A stretch of DNA of 64,000 nucleotides from Lumnitzera littorea. Its lineage: Eukaryota > Streptophyta > Magnoliopsida > Myrtales > Combretaceae. Below the pieces are notes generated by a model. It had not been told where the DNA came from and searched no databases. It saw only the letters and a list, made by a program, of their open reading frames with translations. The stretch covers positions 110,252,727 to 110,316,726 of the forward strand of contig JAMXBB010000004.1 in the NCBI GenBank assembly GCA_024138015.1, written 5' to 3'. Made by a program: the position numbers and the translations under genes. This document shows, piece after piece, positions 34,264 through 45,579 of the stretch (positions are counted from its first letter, which is position 1; every line of letters begins with the position of its first letter).

Positions 34264-35799
34264 TCTACTTATTACATCAAAGATATCATATAAAGTGTTA
34301 AGATCATTTTAATTTAGTGTCATAAACACATATTTTTTTAGTCGAATAATTTGGCTACAAATACTAAGTTGTAATGTAGCACATGGTCTACTTTTTCTTT
34401 TCTAAGGATGTAACTAAAGTAGGTTTTGTAAAACTCGAATCCGACTTGGAACTTTATAGGGCTTCCTAAAACCTTATAGGGCACTCTATAAGGTTTTTAC
34501 TTTGTTTTCAAAACTCATCCTTTTAGAGTTTTATAGAACCGGTTAAAAATCTAATGCAATCCACTAATACTTAAAAAGTAAAATTAAAAAAAATGATTTG
34601 CAAGTGCACATAAAAAATAAAGCAAATAGTGTATGGTTACTCAAAACTAAACCAACTTTTTTTTACTTTAAATTAATACACAATTAATGAAAATGAGATA
34701 GGTAGAGATTAAGAAACATGGCTAACTAGTTAACAAAGAAAAAAAAAGTTAGAGAAGAGAGTCATAAAGGAGAAGAGATTTAGTGGGTTTTATATATTAC
34801 GTGAAAGTACATGTATTGTATAACTATTAATCATATTTGAACATCAGGGTTGGTAGTGGATACTTACCTAAAATCTTATTATTCATATTATCAAATGTGT
34901 AGATATAATTGATAAATACACACCACATATGCTTATAGGTAACGTATACTATCGATTGAACCTCTTTTCGTCACAGAGAGTGTGAGACTACGAGACTGAG
35001 AGAGAGGAAGAGAGAGATGGGGTAAGGGATTTTTTTTAACTACAAAGTATAAAAGAAATAAGATATCTTTTATTAATTATTACATTTTATAATTTACAAC
35101 TAATACTAACTTACTAATATCATATATATATTATTATTTTAATAAGATTCAGGTTTTTTATTGGGTTTTTTTTAAATCTCAAAACCAAATTCGAAACCCC
35201 ATAAGGTTGGAACCACTTTCAAAACGTACTCAAAACCCTATAAGATTAGATCTTGTAAGATTTTTAGCGGATCGAGCCATTCAGAAACCTTATAATAATC
35301 TGTCTGATAGCATTCTTATTCTTTTTGTGCTCTTTTGAATGGTTCAATCGGTCCTCCGCACCCTTTTTCAACGGTTACAGGTCAAACAAACGGTTTCTAT
35401 TTTTCGATTTTTTCTCAGCGAGACAAATTAATTCATGTGTGCATATATATATATATCTTTTTTTCTCTTTCATGAAAATGTGAATCATCTGGCTATCATC
35501 AATTTTGTACTATAGAAAAAACTTTGAGGTATTCTATTAGGACATGATGCAAGATTTAATCTCATATAAATGTTTCGCATAATGTGTTTTTCATATAATA
35601 TCCACTTTGTCGGTCAACTGACTATATTCTACAATAGAATATAAAAGAGGTACAAATCCAAAAAAAAAAAAAAATGAAATATGATTCGAAAACCCAATAT
35701 ATTAAGCTCATTTCAATCCTTATGGACTATTTATCAAATTTTATGGAAAAAATAAAACGAAACGGTATAAAATCCTATTTAGTTATGTTTTCTTAATTT
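34264..35799. other. intergenic DNA with decayed repeat
   Basis: The part from about 34400 to 35330 repeatedly contains versions of AAAACCCTATAAG (34467, 34487, 35230) and a GGATCGAGCC motif. It looks like a decayed non-autonomous DNA transposon, perhaps hAT-like, but I could not set ends. No gene is seen. Confidence 0.35.
34468..34497. repeat. perfect 12-bp inverted repeat
   Basis: AAAACCTTATAG and CTATAAGGTTTT are exact reverse complements separated by GGCACT, forming a clean 12-bp stem with a 6-base loop. Confidence 0.85.
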
Positions 35800-35804
35800 T
35801 TATC

Positions 35805-38658
35805 TGAAACATCCTGATTAAGTTAATACAGTAATTTATTTAAGTAGTAAAAATTCTTTTAGATCGTGTCTTTAGAAACCGCATTCTAGTAGAAAAATTA
35901 TCAATTTTTTAATCTTCGAGTAATTCTAAACTTATTCTAAAGTGTATTCTATAAGATAGATATTTAAAGGATCCGATAATATTTTTCTAAAACACTTATT
36001 TTACATACGTATTAAATAGATTAAATTTTATTTTATAAATAAGATATATTTATTTTAGTAGTATGATATAACTTATAGTATTTTTGTATATAACTTATCT
36101 GTCTAAAAACTGATTGTACCTATGTTAATGAATTCGAGAGTTCTATAACTTATTAATAAATATATCATATATTTTAAAACATTCTAGAACACTCTAAACC
36201 TTACTCCTTTCTACAATAAGCCACCATCCATTTTAGAAAACCCCTAGCCTCTTATGTCTCTTTCCTCAATCCTTCTTATTTAGTCACTCTCTCTCTCTCT
36301 CTCTCTTCAATTGTATCCTTCCAATGAACAAACCCTCATTATTTACATAACCTTTAACTTTTGTGGAGAATATAACTCACACTTCAGTCATCTTCTCCAC
36401 ATGAGCTGGTTAATGCCACCATTATGTAGTCACAAATCTTCGATGTCATTTCCAAGCATACCTTTTGGTGGAACTCTTATTCCCTATTTGTCACTCTAAC
36501 CCTTGACCTCTCCGCTAAGAATGAGTTTTTGTGAACTCCTTTATCGAACTCACATTGTTCTTTGATTGAAGAGATCACGTTGAAACTCTGACCAACTACA
36601 CCACTGTAGTCCTTTACGAGCACAATAAGTTGCCGTGTTCTGCCTTAGATATTGCCTATGCATCAATGTCTTAAAACTCCAAGCTTCTTGTTTTGCTTCA
36701 CAGTTCAGCAGTTCAAACCTTCCATTCCAACCTCCTTCCACTTTCGGTGGGTTGCCTCTCTTCGACTCTATTTCTTATTTCTATTCAACTCTGTTTTTGT
36801 TTCTTTTATTCATGTCCTAAATGAACTTCTAATTTGTGGACCTTTTGTTTTTAATGCTCCATTGAGCTTTATCCATCGAAGTCGAAGTTATGTCAAGTTT
36901 GGTAGAACTACCAAGAACCTCCATCACTTTCAACACCTCTGTATCGTGGTTTCTTATCGACAATGCTCGATTTATGTCTAGGAGTCATTTAATCATCCAA
37001 CTCATTTACCTCGGTTTTATTGCTAGCCCCATGAGTGTGTAAGTTTATGTATCCCTTCTTTATCATTGATTCATAAATGAATAATTAGTATGTTTATATT
37101 AAGTAAGGACTAAGGATGTCAAACGTTGTTCCTTATAATTAATATATTACACATTATAACATTTTCACATCTCTCTTATTTCTATGTTGGAACAAGTGGA
37201 TAACTTGTTTTAAAATAAAATATAATATGAGACCAATGATTTATTGGTGATTGTATGATTTCGTAAATGAATGAGGAGACCTATTGTTTTGATAAATCCT
37301 TTCTTGGAAAAGAATAACTACCATTGTTATGTATGTACATAGATATTGATATTTAACATGTCTACTTGTTTCATATAAACTAAAGTGAGTATTAAATCAT
37401 CTAGTCATCATGATATAATAGGAAATTTATTTAACTAATTGTGACATAAGCATACAAATAGTTTCATATATTTGGTAATTCATGGTTTAGAACCGAATTG
37501 ACTCACTGTTACCTATTTTGAATATGTGATAGTATGATGCCCCTTGATAGTAAAACCAAAAGAAGATGATCAATTTCAAATAATTATTTAATTCCATTTT
37601 TTTCTCGATTTCACTTGGTTAAATAATAAACTTCTCATTATGTTGGAAATGGAATTTTGTATTATAATAACATTGAAGCAAATGGATAGGCAATCATGTT
37701 TAATAAACTACTTTTCCTTAATCTAAAATAACTCGTATATAATTTACTAGTCATGACTTAACCATATATGATTTTGACATATTCTTACTAACACTAGTAT
37801 ACATGTTCTTAATCTCAAATAAATTTATGCTGGATATCGAGTTCCTTCCTTGATGGGAGGTTAGAGATAATCGGTATAGGATTTGAAGAGATGAAATTCC
37901 AATTAATGGTTATAAAGCCTTCCTAGGTATGTAGTACTTGTTTATATGGTTGTACTTATTAGGTTACAAAGGATGGTAATTGGGCTAATTTATATTCAGT
38001 ATGCTTGACTTGCTTATTCTAAGAGCCCACAGTGGCAAATCTGTAAAAGGGCAACCATTGATTATGTTTGAGGTTTCCCTAATAAACTTTTATATGGGAT
38101 GACACAACTAAAATTTTAGGTTCTTAGTCTCTAGACTCTAGATTTTAGGTGTAAAAGACTTTAAAAAAAACCTATATTATATCTTCTTATGTATGTGGAC
38201 CAAATCATGGTGTGGTAGGGTCATGAGTACCCCTTTGTTGATTATTGGCCTAAATTAAAAATAAATAAACTATTGTATGTTTATATTCTATACATAGCAT
38301 TTGTGTGTGTTTATGCACTGTACTGAGCTTTAGCTCATTCCTTTATTTTTACAACTACAGGTTGACTTGATAAGTTTACAATAAGTTTGGAAACTGCTAT
38401 CATTACGTTGGGAAAGAGAGATGATTTAGTTATGTATGTTGTAAAAGATCAAGATCTGTTTATTGAGCATATTTATGGTTAAAGTGACTTACTTATAAGT
38501 TACTCAAATTAATGTACTTAAATAATTGCAATTTATATTTGATAAGTGATTGTTACAAGTTATTTTGGAGAATGTAGTTGGTTTTAGAGCCTTAACGTGC
38601 TACTGAAAGGCGGAAACACGTGACTGGTTGTGATGGCCTTTGGTTTTGGGGCTTTGCA
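35805..38658 (+). mobile_element. probable solo LTR (2854 bp), gypsy-type
   Basis: The ends are TGAAACATCC and GGGGCTTTGCA, so the TG...CA rule holds. Flanks are TTATC (35800-35804) and TTATG (38659-38663), a 4-of-5 target duplication. The block GTACTGAGCTTTAGCTCATTC followed by ACTACAGGTTGAC (38320-38366) is a Del/Tekay-type LTR landmark shared with the LTR ending at 26704. The ORFs at 36311-36981 are in a GC-richer part of this LTR and match no protein I know. Confidence 0.55.
36288..36306. repeat. (CT)n microsatellite
   Basis: About nine CT units inside the solo LTR. Confidence 0.95.
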
Positions 38659-38757
38659 TTATGAATTTTCTTCTTTAAGATATTCTTATATGTCAATGCT
38701 AACGTCTTATTTTTAAGTTATAATTTTAGTTCTCTTTTCCCTCCTTAGCTTTTCTCT

Positions 38758-39558
38758 AAGGGTGAAATGGTATAGGATGGGTAGAGTATAAGGCATGATT
38801 AATACGCTATCTTGTAAAAAAAAATGTTCTTAAATTTTGGAATCAGAACCTATTCTATAGCATTCTAAACCACATCATAACTTGTACTTTGTAAAACCGA
38901 TAGAGTACATGATACTTTTATAGGGATTAGGTATCCTATGAAACCTACGTCTTTCTTTCTATAAATTTCAAATTTATATGATATCAAAAAAGCAATCTAT
39001 ATGTGATATTACAAGTTCTTCATATAAAAAATATATGAAAACTATAGCAAAATTTGTTTAATTAAAAAGAAAATATTTTTCCCTTCATTATTTTAAGTTT
39101 ATGTAATCTGCCTACTTAGAAAAAGGGAAAGAATAAGGAGAAAGAATCAAAAATGGAAATTTTGAAGAGGAAAATAAGGAATAATAAGGGAAAAAGTGAA
39201 AAATGTAAAGTGAGAGTAGCGATATTGGGTTTAAATGAATGGTTGTTAACTTATAGGTTTAAGCTCTCTTTTTTTTTTCCTTTATTAAAAAACATTTATC
39301 GACTAAAAATACAATATACCATTTATTATTTATTTTTTAATATATACTAAATAATCTACACTCTATACTTGCGAGTACAAGTTTTACTGTAGGTACAACA
39401 TAGGAAGACCTCATACCTCTACCTTATCTTATAGAAGTAAGTTCCGATAAATTTGTACCCAAAACCTATCTCGTGACTCTTAATATTTACTTATAATCTG
39501 CCCAATTGCATAAGGTATAAATGGGTACCTTATATAAAAAAGCTATCCGCTCACCCTT
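38758..39558. mobile_element. possible hAT-like non-autonomous element
   Basis: The left end AAGGGTGAAATGGTATAG and the inverse of the right end (AAGGGTGAGCGGATAG) match over most positions, as terminal inverted repeats of hAT-type MITEs do. I could not find a clean 8-bp target duplication, so the exact ends are uncertain. The 65-codon frame at 39153-39350 is not recognised. Confidence 0.35.
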
Positions 39559-39977
39559 GTTCTTTTTAGTGTAACTTGTCCATACATGTCTTCCATCATG
39601 CACGTTCTTTATTGAGGAGAAATTATAATTCTCCATAAACCACATAAAAAGATTAAAGCATATAGCACCATGTTTGGTTGAATTTATAACAGTGGAATAG
39701 AATGGTTATTCGTTATCTATCCACCTGTTCCTATGTTTAGTTGACAAAATGGCTATTATATGGAAACATTATTGTTGGAAAATGAGGAATTGTAATTGCC
39801 TTATAGGATTAAGAGAATAATTATTCTTTGATCTTTTATAATATATTTTCAAATCTATTCGTAATACTTCAAAATAATTATAAAAAATGGTTACGATTTG
39901 TCTATTCCATTCTTGAAGAATTATAGTTCTGTTTCCGCATTACTTGTGTTACCCTATGGTTAATCTACATGGATTGT

Positions 39978-40063
39978 GAGAGGGATTTAGTACTAATTTA
40001 TACAACCATAATGGTGAATACTTTATCAACAAAGGTTCGAAATGTTTAGGTCAAGTGATCGAA
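39978..40063 (+). repeat. 85-bp direct repeat, copy 1
   Basis: It shares GAGGGATTTAGTACTA, the run to TACTTTATCAA and a final GGTCAAGTGATCGAA with the copy at 40386-40471. The copies are clearly diverged. Confidence 0.55.
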
Positions 40064-40385
40064 ATGGACCATTAATGTTTAGCAGCTTGGTTATTCAATG
40101 CTTTTATCCTGAGCCATTACGTATGGAATCAAAACCGACCTCCTACTAATAGGTGGATGATTCGCATTTGGCTTCGATTTAGAAAAGAGGTTCGAGGAAA
40201 GTGAGAAATGCTATCAGGGTGGTGACTCTCTTCATGTTTCTAAGATAGTTTATAAGTAAAGAGTGGCTCAAATTACATACTGAAAAGAGAGAAGAACTAG
40301 ACCCGATTGTAAGGTCTTGTGACAAGGATACTGCCTGTATAAGAGGAAGAGATTGTAATATTCCATAGTTAAATGAAGTCTTATA

Positions 40386-40471
40386 TAAGAGGGATTTAGT
40401 ACTAGTTTATGAAGCCATGGTACTAAATACCTTATTAATATAAGTTTGAAAATATAGGCCAAGTGGTTGAA
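40386..40471 (+). repeat. 85-bp direct repeat, copy 2
   Basis: Partner of 39978-40063, same orientation, about 320 bp apart. It could be the remains of a short-LTR element, but no primer site is evident. Confidence 0.55.
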
Positions 40472-40556
40472 TATGAATTCTTAGAAAAAAGGAAAATATT
40501 TTATGAGAATATGTTTTTGAAGATGACACAATAACTAAATTCATAAAAAGTTTGTA

Positions 40557-40649
40557 TAGAGGTGGATACAAGGCCTCAACCTAGCCTATTTTGCAAGAGT
40601 CGATAGGTTATAGGATTGCAACTATGGAATTAGGATTGATCCATCTCTA
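40557..40649. repeat. short imperfect terminal inverted repeats, MITE-like
   Basis: TAGAGGTGGAT at the left and ATCCATCTCTA at the right are near-perfect inverse copies 93 bp apart. No target duplication is present. A minimal hAT-type MITE is one possibility. Confidence 0.3.
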
Positions 40650-41940
40650 CCCTTAGGAACCTATTTGCAAGGAAACCTCTCATTCAATGAAAATTTATAT
40701 ATACTAGTACAAACCAATACTTAAGACGTACTTAATTCTTGTGCCATGAATAGCAGCACACTAAATTTTTGAGTTATTAAGAGTAACATTAAATTGAAAA
40801 AATCTTTTCTAATTCATTTGAAAATAGATTAAATTTTCACTATAAATCAATTATGTATTTGATTTAATTTATTTGTTTAATTTTGTATTAGCTGAAACTC
40901 AATGGCTCCATGGGTTCATGGCACAAATCACATATGGTCAACAAACCCATGAGTCCTTTGATGCGTTAAAACTAACCTCCAATAGTTAGGCCAGAGTAAT
41001 AAACCTAGCATGGCGGGTCATGGTTGGTACACACAAGCCAAACCACCCCTCCCATCTCTATGTTGGTTACATGTGTCGTTTAACTTTTATGAAGTCGTTT
41101 GGACTTGAACACAAGAAAGGAAGCAAAATGTGCAAAGTAAGCAAAACTCAAGAGAGAGAATGCAAACAACAGGAAGTTGTATGTTTATTGCTATTTGTAC
41201 CACGTACCCTCAATTAGCCTTACATATAGCAACACCTTAAAAAGAATACATATATACATATATAGTATGGGCATAGAGCTTGAGATTGGAGGTATAATTA
41301 ACTAACTTTATGAAAAAAATATTTGAATTCTATTCAATCATAATTTAAGTTCTAACTATTCGAGTACATCATCCATTGAGCATGAGTCTCATGGCATTAA
41401 TTCAATAAACAATAAACTTAATCGAGCTTAATCACTTAAATGTTAGTCAAGTTCAAGTACAATTTGAGCCTAAACAATGATATTATTTCAAGTAAAAAAA
41501 TAATATACATATATATAATTAAGTGAGCATAAACGGTTCTAATAGGGTAGAGCTTAAACTCATTAGTGAGGGTTACGATAAGTTGGTTTGGGTTTAAAAC
41601 AATGAATTACATCAAGCTGAAATCGAGTATGACCTTAATTTTTCATATTAAGATTAAGTTTAATCTGGTAGTTTCAATTCAAGTATTTGACTTGATCAAG
41701 AGAGTGTGATAATCTTGGAGAACTTAAAAAAGGACTTCACATGATATCTATTCTAAAATAATGACTGTTTGCTGAGAGTTGCATAACGTAATTTGCATCA
41801 AATGTATTCGTGTAGCATTTAGTTTTGAATTATCTTCTTCCCTGCAACTTTGTACATCGATTGCACAAAAATCCCTTTATCCAAACTTATGGAAGTGAAA
41901 AAGGTGTAGTTGACAAGGTATCCTCCCCTTTCACTTATCC
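40650..41940. other. intergenic DNA, repeat-like
   Basis: The part from 41270 to 41720 is rich in AGCTTAA, GAGCTTAA and TCAAGTTCAAG phrases typical of decayed hAT-type repeats. No supported gene. The 65-codon frame at 41020 is not recognised. Confidence 0.35.
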
Positions 41941-42198
41941 TTAGCATTTTAACTTCAATGTCCAACTTATATAAGTTGCGAATTTTATGGAATCATATGC
42001 TAATAAACTGTCGCCGTCAATTATAAAAATGGAAATTGGCTGTATCGAGACATTGTTCAATTCAATGAACCCAAACTCATCATTATCTTCATATGCAATA
42101 CTTCGCGTATGGACATCAACCGACCATTGTCGGCGGAAACTCGATCTCAATACTTTTTTAGTATAATTACATGTTTGGCTCCTACTACCAATGACCAA
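41941..42198 (-). CDS. unrecognised small ORF, possible gene fragment
   Basis: An 85-codon frame on the minus strand begins with a non-ATG codon (TTG), preceded two codons upstream by a stop, and ends at 41941. Its composition is protein-like, with residues such as SSFRRQWSVDVHTRS, YEDNDEFGFIELNNVSIQ and ISIFIIDGDSLLAYDS, and with codon use less AT-biased than the surroundings. I do not recognise a family. The absence of ATG suggests a captured exon or the tail of a broken gene. It lies 240 bp left of the copia element. A chance frame cannot be excluded. Confidence 0.28.
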   Translation of the reverse strand: MVIGSRSQTCNYTKKVLRSSFRRQWSVDVHTRSIAYEDNDEFGFIELNNVSIQPISIFIIDGDSLLAYDSIKFATYISWTLKLKC

Positions 42199-42216
42199 CA
42201 GTTAGCTTAAACAATT

Positions 42217-42237
42217 TATATATATATATATATATAT
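42217..42237. repeat. (TA)n microsatellite
   Basis: About ten TA units. Confidence 0.95.
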
Positions 42238-42440
42238 GTTATGATAAATCACAAATTATTCGCAGAGAAAGGAGGCAAGTTATCCATCCTCTAAATTGGT
42301 ATCTTAGAAAAACTTGTTAATATATATATATTTAACATATTCTTTTAACTTCTCTATTATATTGCTATATAAAGTGGTGATTGTTGAATATAAATTTTTC
42401 ACTTTTTTTCCTTTTTCAATCTCTATCTTAAATATAATAA

Positions 42441-42698
42441 GTCACAGAACATGTACTCTATATTTATTTTATTTTCACATGTATTTTTACTTTATAGCCA
42501 TGTTTCTTTATTTGTTGTTTAGTTTTACAATCAATTAGTTAGTTACATAGCTTGTAGGCATTATAAAACTCCATAACTAATTTAGAAGAGGGTAAGTCTC
42601 ATTTTTTCATTTTCTCACTAAACTCTACCTTTCTCCTACAAATTGCACTCTTTGCTAGTTGAATCAAGATTACATAAGTCCATTGATCAAAATTCTAA
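42441..42698 (+). mobile_element. copia 5' LTR
   Basis: It matches 47030-47287, including TTTGTTGTTTAGTTTTACAA, GAGGGTAAGTCTCATTTT and CAAATTGCACTCTTTGCTAG. The outer ends (GTCACA ... ATTCTAA) lack a clear TG...CA, so they may be off by a few bases. Confidence 0.8.
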
Positions 42699-42699
42699 A

Positions 42700-42714
42700 T
42701 GGTATCAAAGCAGG
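42700..42714 (+). other. copia primer binding site (initiator tRNA-Met type)
   Basis: TGGTATCAAAGCAGG, one base after the LTR, matches the common plant copia site TGGTATCAGAGC, complementary to the 3' end of initiator methionine tRNA. Confidence 0.85.
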
Positions 42715-42787
42715 TTCGAGGTATTTTAGTTCTTATTATTCGTTAATTTGCTTAAGCATTACATGAATCAAATTGTAGTTAGAGAAA

Positions 42788-43660
42788 TGAATAACAAGGT
42801 TGAATTAGGGTTAAATGATCCTTTTTATCTATCTAGATCAGATAATCCTAGGATGTCTATTGGTAATATCATCTTTAATGGTAGTAATTACCTTTCATGG
42901 AGTAAGTCAATGAGATTGGGATTAAGAGCGAAGGTTAAGATCAGTTTTATTGATGGTTCGATTCAAAAACCAATTAAAACTACTGAAAATTTTAACAAAT
43001 GGTTATAGTGTGATTTTATGGTCAAAAGTTGGTTACTGAATTTTATAATTAGTGAGTTAGCTCAAAATTTTCTTTGTACTCAATCAGCCAAAGAGTTATG
43101 AGATGCAATTAAGGAGCAGTACGGAACTACAAGTGGACCTTTGATTTTTCAATTAAGACACAAAATCAGTAATATTAGATAAGGAAATGCAATTGTGAGT
43201 GTTTACTATAACAAATTGCATTGCTATTGGGATGAATTACATAAACTTCATCCATTTTCGCATTGTGAATGCAACCAATTGGAGTATTGTACTTATGTGT
43301 TTAGAGATCGTGTTGTAGAGTATGAGTCGCACATGAAACTAGTTCAATTTTTTATGAGACTAAATGAAGCTTACGAAGGAGTAAGAAATTAGGTTTTATC
43401 GATGGAGCCTCTTCTATTGGTTAACAAAGCATATTATTTGGTCCAGCAAGTAGAGAAGCCACATTAGGTTACTAGAGGAATCAACATGAGTATAGATGTT
43501 GCTTTTATGGTTGGTAAAACCAACATAACTAATAAAAGGAAGAACAAATAAGATCTACTTTGCAAGCATTAGAAGTCACAAGGGCATTCTATGGACACTT
43601 GCTTTCAACTTATTGGATATCTTAAGTGGTATAAGGGTAAGAAGTTGAGTTTGAAAACAA
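42788..43660 (+). pseudogene. copia gag, decayed
   Basis: From an ATG at 42788 the translation contains NDPFYLSRSDNP and FNGSNYLSWSKSMRLGLRAK, the N-terminal signature of plant copia gag, then IDGSIQKP. After a stop at 43006 come LIFQLRHKIS and SVYYNKLHCYWDEL, and further on FMRLNEAYEGVRN. A zinc-knuckle-like CKH-stop-KSQGHSMDTCF lies near 43560. Gag would form the particle that packages the RNA. Several in-frame stops make this copy non-functional. Confidence 0.82.
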
Positions 43661-43924
43661 AAACTAATCCTTAGGCTTCTTTTTGTCAAACAAGAAATGA
43701 TGCAACAATTAATAAATTGAACACTCCTTTTAAAGGAGTTTCGCATCATGTTAGCTCTTCAAGGTCCTATAATAAAGATTTCTTACATAATCTTTAGCAA
43801 GAGATAGTGAAGGTATTGAAGGAGAAAGAAAGTTCATCATTGGTCAAATGGTTCAAATGCTGTTACAGCAATAGGTATGACTACTTTTGATTCTTTTGTT
43901 TGGTAATTGTTAATAATTCTTTAA

Positions 43925-45560
43925 GCACTTAGATAGTGGATTCAGGCACAACTAACCATATGACTCCACATCTTGATACACTTATTAATGCTGAGTTTCT
44001 TACCAAACCAGTTTCAATTAAACTTCTAAATAGAACCTTATTGTCTTCTGAAGCTTTAAGTTTAATACTGTTATAACCACAACTTATGTTGAAACATATG
44101 TTGTATGTGCCTAGTTTTACACATAATCTGCTTTCTGTGAGCAAGGTAGTTTTTGATCTTCCACTTAAGGTAATCATTGATTCCTTTTCTTGCCAATTTT
44201 AAGACCAAAATACTAGTGATATTGTTGCAACTACTCAAGCTAGAGCTGGACTTTACATGCTTAATCTTAGTACTTCTTCTGCTATTAGTGGTAAAGTTTC
44301 CTTTCATGTACAAGCAAATCTTGTCAATAGAAATTTGAGTCTTATACACCGTAGATTAGGACATACATCAATTTCTAAACTTAGTCATTTAGACAATTGC
44401 AAGCATTTGAATTTCAAGGACTTTGTTTGTGATTCTTGTCAAAGGGCTAAGTTTCATAGGCTTAGTTTTCGTATCAATGAAAGCAAAACTTCTTTTGTAT
44501 TTGAGTTACTCCACATTAATGCTTAGGAGCCTTACCATGGACCTCATTAACAAGTGCTTGATATTTCTTGACTGTAGTGGATGGTTTTTCTCATTCCATT
44601 TGGGCTTTTTTTATGTATCATAAGTCCCAAACACCAACACTTTCGAAAGACTTTTTCCATTATATTTTTAATCATTTCACAACCATCCCTAAATTTGTTC
44701 GCACAAATAATGGAGGGAATTTGTTTCTTCTTCATGTCAAACACTCCTTCACACACTTAGAGTCATTCATCTAAGGACTGTACCTTATACCCCACAGCAC
44801 AATGGTAGAGTAGAGTGCAAACATCATCATTTACTAGATACTTCTAAAGCACTACAAATTCATGCCAATTTACCTAAACAATTTAGGAGGAGTGTGTTTT
44901 AGCTTCCACATATCTAATCAATCGCATGCCTATGAAGTCTTTAGGCTAGAAAACTCCTTTTGACATTCTTTTTCATAAGAAATCAGATTACTCAAGTCTT
45001 AGAGTTTTTGGTTGTCTTTGCTATGCAACTAATCTTTCTCCCTCAAAAGATAAACTTGATTTAAAGGGTTTGAGGTGTATATTTCTTGGTTATGCCAATG
45101 CTTATAAAGCTTATAAAGTTTTTTATCTCGTTACTTAGAAGTTGTTTGTTAGTTGTAATATAGTATCTATAGAAAATGTTTTTCCCTTTAGGCCAACAGA
45201 TCATTTAGAGTCACTTTTCCTCATGTTTCTCTTGAAACTGATGTTGGTTCTATTTGTTCTAACCAACCATAGTTTGGTTCTATTAATGTTTCTTCTCATT
45301 CTCAAAATCTTGCTTCTTTTCCTTCTACTAGAATTAAACGCCCAACAACCTAGTTATAGGATTGTGTGTGTTCAGTCCAGCTTAGTAGTGTTGCTTCCTT
45401 TATTGTTTATCCTATCTCTAACATTCCTATAGAATTTATTTATGATGCTACTCCTATTTCTGGTCCTTTACCTTCTTGTTACGCTTTGTTTTCTTAGTTA
45501 AATTTTAACAACTATCCTTCTGATTATGTTGCTTCCCTTACACACGTATTAGCTATTTGA
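43925..45560 (+). pseudogene. copia protease and integrase, decayed
   Basis: VDSGTTNHMTPH at about 43935 is the protease active-site region (D-S/T-G). A pre-integrase zinc domain follows, with LIHRRLGHTS and CDSCQRAKFHR (H, H, C, C present; 44341-44460). The integrase core starts with VVDGFSHSIWAFF (first catalytic Asp, about 44570). The second catalytic box reads RTNNGGN where related elements have RSDNG, so the Asp is lost. PYTPQHNGRVECKH near 44785 corresponds to the third catalytic region. From 45000 the C-terminal part (RVFGCLCYA-like) decays into other frames. Confidence 0.8.
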
Positions 45561-45579
45561 GAGCTTAAGACTTATTTAT

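Larger units (their letters stand above)
39559..40556. other. intergenic DNA with a dispersed direct repeat
   Basis: A block of about 85 bp at 39978-40063 recurs at 40386-40471 (see the repeat entries). No gene is seen. Confidence 0.45.

Noticed and set aside
36311..36981. cluster of frames of 61-109 codons
   Set aside because: They overlap on both strands inside the LTR at 35805-38658 and lack any known domain.
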